Source: Sceloporus undulatus
Lineage: Eukaryota > Chordata > Lepidosauria > Squamata > Phrynosomatidae
Assembly: GCF_019175285.1 (NCBI RefSeq)
Contig: NC_056522.1
Coordinates: 237,557,056-237,621,055 of the forward strand
DNA length: 64,000 nucleotides
Direction: 5' to 3'
Part shown: in pieces, positions 56,306 to 64,000 of the stretch
Numbering within the stretch: position 1 is the first letter of the stretch
How the letters are laid out: each line of letters starts with the position of its first letter
Program-made: the position numbers and the translations under genes
The notes under the pieces: model-generated
What the model was told of the DNA's origin: nothing
The model's database searches: none
Seen by the model: only the letters and a program-made list of their open reading frames with translations

Positions 56306-57102
56306 GTGTGTGTGTTTGCCAAAGGAGGAGAAGGCAGTGGGGTTCAGTGGGTAGAGACTATGCATCCAAAGCTCAGGCTTGGCAAATCAGATCAAGGAGG
56401 AGAAGGCAGCGGGCTTCAGTGGGGAGAGACTCTTTGGGGAAGAGAGAAGAGAAGGCTCGATCCTCCCCACAGATCCCTGGGCGTCCAGGCTCTCCTGTGT
56501 CTTCCCATAGTTCCTCTGAAAGGAGCCTCCATTCCCTCAAATCCCTTTGCCTTCCCCCATTGCTCCCTGGGCTGTCTAGGGGGCGATCAAACAGGCATGT
56601 CCTGCAAAGCCCATCTGCTACTCAGGCAGAGGAGAAAAAAGAAAAAATAATATTTTAAAATGGTGTTCAATGGCTCTCCTCACACATTAGTCTAAGAATG
56701 AGAAGCAGAGGGGAGGTTGCAATCCACCGAGGTAAAGGCTATGCGAATAGAAAAAAATGGTGCTGGCAATGCAGAAAAAGAACAAAGAGGGTGACACCCC
56801 CAGGCCAGTCCCTTGAGCGCTGCTCCTCCCATCTCCAGGTTCCCGAATCAGACACCCTTGTTGTTCCCATTCGGATACCGCGAATTGGACCCCGGGAGCA
56901 AAAATAATTCACTTTAAAACCTGTTTTTTAAAACCGGTTTATAGGCATATAATTCGAATTATTTGAGATAATCCGATTCAGATTCAAATCTCTATGGGAA
57001 CAATTCAGGGGCAATGCAGGTCGAATTCGGGCTTGAGTGGAAACGATACCCCCTAAATTCGCATCATGATCCGCTTTATAGGCAAATGGGAACACCCCCT
57101 TA

Positions 57103-59130
57103 GACTGAAAGCAAGGCAGCCCCAAATCTCCTCTGAATAGATCTTGCCAGGAAACTGCTTTGAGACAATTGACCTGAAGGCAAATAACAACAGGTTTAAG
57201 TATTGTTAAAATGGCTGGAAAGACTTGTGGAAAATATGCTGGTGAGACTTTTGAGGAAGTGGTGGCAGTGTGATGTTTTCTGATGAGAACAGTGTCCCAG
57301 AGGTGAAACTGCAACTTGCCAGGTTTTTTAATGCTAATTTTGCCACCATTTTCAAACAGGGCAACCTTGTTAATCTTACTGCTTTTTCCAGCAGAAAGAC
57401 ACCATTTATGTTATTTAAAGCAGTAATTATTTTCATCATCCTCCAAAATATTGGTAGGATAATTATAAAATGGGATATTGTACCAGATGAGTGCACAATC
57501 TCACCCTCAGATGGAGCTTGCATTGGGAAATCCATGAATTCCTTGAGAATCCATGGTTTATCATTATGTTTTGCAGTTGAAAGAAAAGATGTGTAACACA
57601 CAGCTCAGTGAAAGTGTTTAAAAAGAAGAAAAAACCAACCCTGTAAAATGACAGTACAATGGAATGTAAATATAACTTTGCAGATACAGTACTACAAACA
57701 TGTTAACAGGTTAATTAATTTCAGATTTAGGACTGAATAGTGTTTGCTGATCACATTTCTACATAGAGTAAAATATATTCATGGGGAATATTAAGTTGCT
57801 GTTAACCAGGTTAATGTCATGGCCAATTCTATAATTTCTTTTTCCAAACTTCATGCTATTCTCTGCTATGCAATGTTTTGGATGAACTAGAGAGTGTGTA
57901 GTTCTGACATATCATGTGCTATCCAAATATATTTTTGAGAACTGTGTAGGTTCCCCTTTTTGTAATAATGTAACAGGCATCAATAGATATACATTCAGAA
58001 AAATCAATGGGGTTGCAATTTTTTTTTAAAAATCAGCAAAATCTGGCATCAGAAAATGTAACAACCTGTATTTCAGATTTAGCATGCTTTCTTTTACCAA
58101 TCAGAGAAGCAAACATAAACAATTTGCCCCACATTATAAAAAATGACATTAAACATGTTTTCTAGAATTCTTGTCAGGATTTTGAACCAATCTAGATGGC
58201 AAAACAGAAGAAAAGATGGTAGAAATGAATTCTATATCGCCTTGTTATGGGTACCAAACTCATTCAAAGGAAGATTATTTTAGCATCACTCCACTCAGGC
58301 TTACACCCAGGTTCATAATTAAAGGGAGATGTGAGGGATATTGACTGCACCGGGTGATGCCTTAAGGATGGTGACATCAGTGCTCCCTAAACATCTGTCT
58401 TTGGGCAGAAACGGGTTGTGGCATTTGCATACCTCCCGTTAAACTCTGGAGAAAGTGTAAGCGGGGTGAGGTTGAGTGGGAGAAGAAAGGAGAGGACTCC
58501 GTTTTTAAAAAAAATAATTTTAAAATTTAATTAAAATATTTTAAAATTTTCTTTAAAAATATCACATCTTACTTTAACCACATGAGACTGTGCACATGTA
58601 CTGTAAATACATTTAGGTTGTGCATATGATATTGTAATTTAAAGGCATAATTTTAATTTTGCTAGTTATTTATGTCACAACCATTACCATTACATACAGT
58701 GATATATGGGAATTATGATTTATGAGTAACATTAGTACAAAAAAAACATTACTAAGGATTCTGTATGCTGTGGTATGGGAGGCGATCAATGGTGGATGAC
58801 ACCATGAGTTACTGCATCAGGTGACACCAACCCTAGTGACACCACTGCTCACAACCCTGAAAGTGACATAGTGGGCAGATGAAGCAAAATGTCTTGCTTG
58901 ATCCACGTAACCAGGCACAGGACCAAGAGTAATGTTTAACTTTCTGTTTTTCAAGTGCTGTGGCATGTTGAAAATGCAGTAACTGAATTATCTGAGTCAT
59001 TTCTATTGTTATACCTCTAATGCTCTATTCTTCAGGTAAAAGTGTAAGTCCAAGAACCAGTAGCAAATATGACAGAGTCATATTTATGGGTGAACATCTG
59101 AGGTTATCCAGCTGTACATAAGTATAGTCA
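57103..59130 (+). other. MUC13: MUC13 intron 1, nothing recognised
   Basis: About 2 kb without exon, RNA gene or repeat that I can name. Confidence 0.45.
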
Positions 59131-59135
59131 TAGTG

Positions 59136-59515
59136 TTGTGGTTATTGTGTGCCTTCATGTCATTTCTGACTTATGGCAATCCTGGCTGCATCTGCACTGC
59201 AGAAATAATGCTGCTTGGTATTGCTGGCTCATTGCTAAGGACTTCTGGGATTTGGAGTTCTGTGAGAAATTTAGCCTTCTCTGTTAGAGAGCCCTGTGGC
59301 CACAGCAAACTACAAATCCCAGGATTCCATAGGATGGAACCATGGCAGTTAAAGCTGTGTCATACTGCTTTATTTCTGCAGTGCAGATGCAGCCTTTAAA
59401 TTAAGGCAAACCTTTAACAATTTTCTTGGCAGAATTTGTCCAGAGGGGGTATGCCATTGCTTCCCATGAGGCTGAGAGAGTGTGACTTGCCCAAGGTCAC
59501 CATGCTTGCTTCCAA
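59136..59515 (-). mobile_element. MIR-like SINE split by a fold-back element
   Basis: The tail piece TGTGCCTTCATGTCATTTCT (to about 59183) and the core piece TGACTTGCCCAAGGTCACCA (from about 59395) belong to one SINE, separated by the 211-base fold-back element. Confidence 0.85.
59184..59394. mobile_element. CTGCAGT fold-back DNA element, best copy
   Basis: Inverted ends GGCTGCATCTGCACTGCAG and CTGCAGTGCAGATGCAGCC, 19 bases and perfect. The halves CTTCTGGGATTTGGAGTTCT and CTACAAATCCCAGGATTC pair inside. No coding capacity. Confidence 0.9.
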
Positions 59516-59559
59516 GTTTTACTGAGATAGAACTTAAATTTTCTTCTGAACTGTTGTTG

Positions 59560-59625
59560 TTGTTGTGTGCCTTCAAGTCATTTCCGACATACGTTGACCC
59601 TATATTGGGATTTTCTTGGAAAGAT
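59560..59625 (-). mobile_element. MIR-like SINE tail fragment
   Basis: GTTGTTGTTGTTGTGTGCC, then TTCAAGTCATTTCCGACATA and GGGATTTTCTTGGAAAGATT; only the 3' part is kept. Confidence 0.75.
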
Positions 59626-60165
59626 TTCTTTAGATGGAAAATGAAATCAGAAAGCTTTTACTGTTTTATTACTGTCAGTCTCTATACTACCTACTGCTTT
59701 ATTGCTCATATAATACTACTACGTATTATTATCAGACAGGGTTGAGCCAAAATATAATTGGCTTTGGTTTTACTTTTGCATTTTTAAAATAAAAGCCATC
59801 TATTTTCATTGTTGTTCTGAACATTCCCTTGAAAAATGAGCATTGATTTTCCTCTCAAAATCCAGAGATTAGAAAGAATTTGGCAAAAGCCCCCAGGTTC
59901 CTAGAAAATTGTCATGACTCTGAGTTAAGTCTGGGCTAAAAGGTGTTGTGACTCATAGAAGGTAATGAACTTAGATAGGCAAACAAGCAAACAACTAAGA
60001 TAACTTTAAATGAAAAAGTAGGCTGAATAACCAAAATAAGGAAATGTTCAAAGAAAAAAATAGGTTAGATTGAAAGCAGTTGTAATAATTCAAAGATGTA
60101 TTCCCACTCCCTGTAGACTCCTCCTTTGAGCAGAAGGCATCTTCCACTCCTTTCAGTATTTCTTT

Positions 60166-60166
60166 C

Positions 60167-60198
<32 letters not shown>

Positions 60199-63100
60199 TT
60201 TTATTTATACCCCGCCTTTCCATGGGTATGATCAAGGTGGCTTACAGAGGATGAAAACAGTAAAATACAGAGTTAAAAACATTACAGTATAAGGTTAAAA
60301 ATATCACTACATGGGAATAAACAATACAAATTACATATATCAGGGGCAAGAAATGGAAAAGTCAAATTACAACAGTCCGAGGTCAGAAGGAAAAACAAGG
60401 GGCAGAGAAAAAAAAAATTATCTAAGGGGGGAATGCTAACTGAAATAAATGCGTTTTTAAGTTCTTTTTAAAAGAAACTAACGATGTGGAGGAGCGGAGC
60501 TCTACGGGGAGCCTGTTCTAGAGGGAGGGGGCGACGATGGCAAAAGCCCTCTGTGAGGTCCTCACAAAATGTGACTGAGGGACCTTTAACAGATTTGTCC
60601 CAGATGTTCTGAGTGTGCGGGGCGGATTATATGGGGAGAGGCGGTCCTCCAAGTACCCTGGGACCAGGCCATTTAGGGCTTTATAGGTCAAAACCAACAC
60701 CTTGTATTGAGCTCGGAAGTGAATAGGCAGCCAGTGAAGGTCTTTTAAAATAGGTGTTATATGGTCCAACCTGGAGCTACCAGCGACCAACCTTGCTGCC
60801 ATATTCTGCACCAATTGCAGCTTCCGGGTTTGGTACAAGGGTTGCCCCATGTAGAGCGTGTTGCAGAAATCCAATCGAGAGGTTACGAAAGCATGTACAA
60901 CAGTTTCAAGGTTCCTACGGTCCAGGTAGGGACGCAGCTGGCGTATCAGGCGAAGCTGATAACAAGCACTCCTGAGATGTCAACTGGAGCGACGAGTCAA
61001 GGAGTACTCCCAAGCTGCGCACCGAGTCCTTCAAGGGGAGCGTGACCTCATTCAGGACTGGGTGACAGATCTCACCACCCGGAACTGGGGAACCATTACC
61101 GACTCCAAGCAGGCATATAGAGGAGAGATGCCATCCTTAGTTACTGCATCAGTCGGAGACACAGAGAAAACTATTTGGGTGTCATCAGCGTACTGATAAC
61201 ACCGCGCCCTGTGTCTCCGGATGATCTCTCCCAGCGGTTTCATGTAAATGTTGAAAAGCATAGGGGACAAGATCACTCCCTAAGGGACACCAGATGTAAG
61301 GGCCCTCTTATCAGAGCGACAGTCCCCCAGCTCCACCATCTGGAATCTGCCCGAGAGGTAGGACCGGAACCACTGCAGAGCAGTGCCCCGGATACCCAGC
61401 TCCCTCAGGCGCTCCAGAAGGATACCATGGTCGATGGTATTGAAAGCCGCTGAGATGTCCAAAAGCACTAACAGGGACATGCTTCCCCTGTCCATGCCCA
61501 GACGGAGATCATCAACTAAGGCAACCATGGCAGTCTCTACTCCATAGCCCGCCCAGAAGCCGGTTTGAAATGGGTCCAGAAAATCGGTGTCATCCAAGAT
61601 CGATTGAAGCTGGAAAGCGACTGCTCTCTCGATCACTTTCCCCAGAAAAGGCAGCAGCGAGATAGGCCGATAATTGTTGTGGATCAGGGGGTCTAAGGAG
61701 GGCTTTTTAAGCAGGCGTTTGACCACTGCTAATTTTAATTTAGATGGAAACCGACCCTCTCTTAGAGATGTATTAATAATGAGATGCAAGAGTGTTAACA
61801 CCACATCTCCCCCCTGAGCTGCCAGCCATGAGGGACAGGGATCAAGGAAGCAAGTCGTCCTCCTAACACTTCGAAGGATCTTGTCCACTTCCTCGGTACT
61901 AACAAACTCAAAATGATCCAGTATAACAGGGGCCACGGATGCTTCGGACGCCTCTCTTATAGGATCTGCGTAAATACTGGCATCGAGATCAGCCCTTATC
62001 TGAGAGATTTTATCCGCAAAGAAGTTGTTAAATTCGTCACAGCAGGCTTTTGAGGATTCCAAAATAGGGCTCAGGGAGGGGGGGAGTTGAGTTAACTCCC
62101 TCACAACCCTGAACAGCTTTGCTGGATGCGACTCTGCGGACGCAATACGTGCAGCAAAGAACGAATTCTTCACTGCATCCATTGCCACTCCGTAGGCTCT
62201 CAAATGAGAGCGCAGGAGTATCCTGTCGGCTAAGCGCTGATGTCTTCGCCAGTTACGCTCTAGTCGTTGCACAGCTCGCTTCCGTTCCCTGAGATCTTCA
62301 GTATACCAGGGCTGTTTATTGGAAGCAGGCCGGAAAGGACACTTGGGAGCGATACTGTGTATAGCCCTGGAAAGGTTAGTATCCCAGATGTTAGTCAGGG
62401 CATCAACAGAATCGCCGTCAGCACCAGCCGTATACCCCTCTAGGGCTTCTTGGAACCTTTTGGGTTCCATCAGCCTTTGAGGGTGGACCATCCTAATAGG
62501 TCCGCCACCCCCAGGGGGGCTTAAGGTAGAAGCCTTGATTCGAGCCTCAACCAAGAAATGATCCGTCCATGACAGGGGAGAGATATTAGAGATCTCTGCC
62601 CACGGAGCCTCCATGTCCGTACTGAAGATCACATCGAGGGTATTACCAGCGCAATGCGTCGGCCCTGAGACTAATTGAGACAGGCCCATGGCTGCCAAAG
62701 TAGTCATGAACTCCCGAGCTGCACCTGCTGGAATATCACTGGCCTCGAAAGGGATGTTGAGGTCCCCCAGGACAAAAAGCCTTGGGGACTCCAACACCAA
62801 TTCCGAGACCAGTTGCGTCAGCTCGGCCAGGGAGTCTGTTAGCACACGGGGTGGCCGGTAGACCAACAGAATCCCCAGACTGTCTCTGGCCTTCAGGGTT
62901 AGGTAGATACACTCGATATAATCCATTTTCCAGACTGGGTTCCTGGTTAAGGAGAGGATGTTTTTATAGACCAAGGCAACACCACCTCCCTGCCCACCTA
63001 ACCTGATCCGGTCCTTAACTGATAACCCAACTGGGAGGGCCTGGGCCCACACTGCCTCACTCTCAGGCCCAAGCCAGGTCTCAGTAATGCATGCCAGGTC

Positions 63101-63260
63101 GCAGTTTTTATCCTGCAAAAGATCATATATTATGTGGGTCTTGTTCTTTACAGACCTGGCGTTGCACAGGAGCAGAAACAGGGTTTGTGGTACGGCTGGG
63201 CTGACCCTCAGATCTCTTTGGTTAAGAGAGTGGAGAGGCGAATGACACCTATGATCCAGA
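60166..63260 (-). mobile_element. L2 LINE, copy 2
   Basis: Same family as 25965-29828. One open frame of 612 codons (63118-61280) spans endonuclease (TETWLGPESE, LLVYRPPR, GDLNIPF, SWTDHFLVE) and the start of the reverse transcriptase (NNYRPISLLPFLGKVIER, DISAAFNTIDH). GDLN replaces the usual GDFN. The frame then breaks; YQYADDTQIVFS and the LHWLPIHFRAQYKVL block follow (61276-60518). The 3' end is TACCCCGCCTTTCCATGG plus an (ATT)n tail. The 5' leader of copy 1 is absent. Confidence 0.92.
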
Positions 63261-63263
63261 GCT

Positions 63264-63450
63264 CTCTTCTGAACTGTTATTATTGTGTGCCTTCAAGTCA
63301 TTTCTGACATATAACGACCTTATCACAGGATTTTCTTAGCAAAAATTGCTTAAATGAGATTGTCCTTTGTTTTTCTCTAAGGCTGAGAGAGTGTGACTTG
63401 ACTAAGGCCACCAAGTGTGTTTCCATGCCTGAGTGCATGGCTCTATCTAC
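63264..63450 (-). mobile_element. MIR-like SINE
   Basis: TATTGTGTGCCTTCAAGTCA, CACAGGATTTTCTTAGCAAA and GAGAGAGTGTGACTTGACTA in reverse orientation, right at the 5' border of the L2. Confidence 0.8.
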
Positions 63451-63724
63451 TCTGAATACATTCCAATTTGGTCAATTTAGTCAAACCATGCAATATCAAA
63501 AACGTACTCTGAAAACCTATTACATTAGTCCAAACTGCAAATCAAAGCTACATTGTATAATAGTAACAGAGTGCATGATGCCTGTTTAATTTTCCAGGTT
63601 TGAACACATGCTTATGGTGTTAATTTGAAGACTGTAATTGCTAATTGTTTTATAATAACAATTACAAGCATATAATAAAAATTACACTGTAGATCTCTTC
63701 ACTTACATTTATTATTATCCCTAG

Positions 63725-63946
63725 GGACAAGCAGTACTTCTCTGCCTCCAGTCACAGCTTCTGACTCTGCATTTACACCAAGTGAAGACACTTCTGAAGG
63801 AACTACATCATATCCAGGAGGAACCCTTCCAAGTCCACAAGGAACTCTTGACTCTTCACCATCACTTCCTAATGGAGGTCCTAGCTCTTCCTCTCTACCT
63901 CCTGTAAAAACCTCTGGCTCTCCATCTCCAGAGACAACTACATCAG
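63725..63946 (+). CDS. MUC13: MUC13 exon 2, Ser/Thr/Pro mucin domain
   Basis: Acceptor TTATTATCCCTAG, donor CATCAG|GTAACT; 222 bases, phase 1-1, 74 codons. Reads RTSSTSLPPVTASDSAF from the split codon on, then GTLPSPQGTLDSSPSL and PPVKTSGSPSPETTTS. Ser, Thr and Pro make up more than half, the signature of an O-glycosylated mucin domain right after a signal peptide. In MUC13 this is followed by EGF, SEA and EGF exons, which would lie beyond the window. The exon is certain; the gene name is an inference from position. Confidence 0.75.
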
Positions 63947-64000
63947 GTAACTGCTAGACAACTCATAGTAAGGAATAGGCAGTGGGACTTCTGTGCAATT

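Larger units (their letters stand above)
55448..57099. mobile_element. Harbinger-type non-autonomous DNA element, 1.65 kb
   Basis: Ends GGGGGTGTTCCCACTTG and (complemented) GGGGGTGTTCCCATTTG are flanked by TTA at 55445-55447 and 57100-57102, the PIF/Harbinger target size. The region near both ends has further partly inverted pieces (GATTCGGATTAT/ATAATCCGATTC, ATTCGAATT). It holds a nested fold-back element (about 55821-55990), a microsatellite block and two related units AAGGAGGAGAAGGCAG (about 56324 and 56395). No transposase is encoded. Confidence 0.85.

Noticed and set aside
55957-56306. Frames with HTHTHT or YLSIYLSI repeats
   Set aside because: Translations of (CA)n and (TCTA)n microsatellites.
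1-64000. LTR elements or endogenous virus copies
   Set aside because: No LTR pair, primer-binding site, or gag, pol or env-like frame was seen; the reverse transcriptases here are LINE types.

Overview
The window is vertebrate nuclear DNA, most likely from a squamate reptile and perhaps an iguanian lizard. Exons are short, introns have canonical GT-AG ends, and the repeat load is typical of lizards: L2, CR1, L1 and BovB/RTE LINEs, MIR-like tRNA SINEs, a 5S-rRNA-derived SINE and many small non-autonomous DNA transposons. The species call is inference. All genes found lie on the + strand.

HEG1 (about 1-40,900). Seventeen exons carry one uninterrupted reading frame from 1064 to a stop at 35138-35140, 1,414 visible codons before the stop. 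They encode the end of a type I membrane mucin-like protein: six Ser/Thr-rich exons, an EGF domain, a calcium-binding EGF domain, a SEA-like module over three exons, a third EGF, a short Cys-rich stalk, one transmembrane helix and a cytoplasmic tail ending Asp-Tyr-Phe. Tail and membrane segment match HEG1, the endothelial partner of KRIT1/CCM1. The first exons, including the signal peptide, lie before the window. A long 3' UTR probably runs to an AATAAA near 40,885.

Intergenic region (about 40,900-54,200). It is mostly transposon: a near full-length L1 with a 17-bp target-site duplication, L2 and CR1 tails, several TA-flanked mariner/Tigger-like elements, a GC-rich inverted-repeat element and a decayed mariner transposase. 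One 159-codon open frame (50,993-51,472, minus strand) is unexplained.

MUC13 (54,215 to beyond the window). A signal-peptide exon (54,215-54,269) is followed after a 9.5-kb intron by a Ser/Thr/Pro-rich exon (63,725-63,946) in matching phase. Position and orientation fit MUC13, the neighbour of HEG1 in mammals. The intron holds a 1.65-kb Harbinger-type element and a second long L2.

I found no RNA genes, CRISPR arrays or LTR elements. The most unusual items are the family of phase 1-1 mucin exons in HEG1, a 122-bp-arm near-perfect hairpin in a HEG1 intron, and the L1 whose second frame runs straight into its tail.
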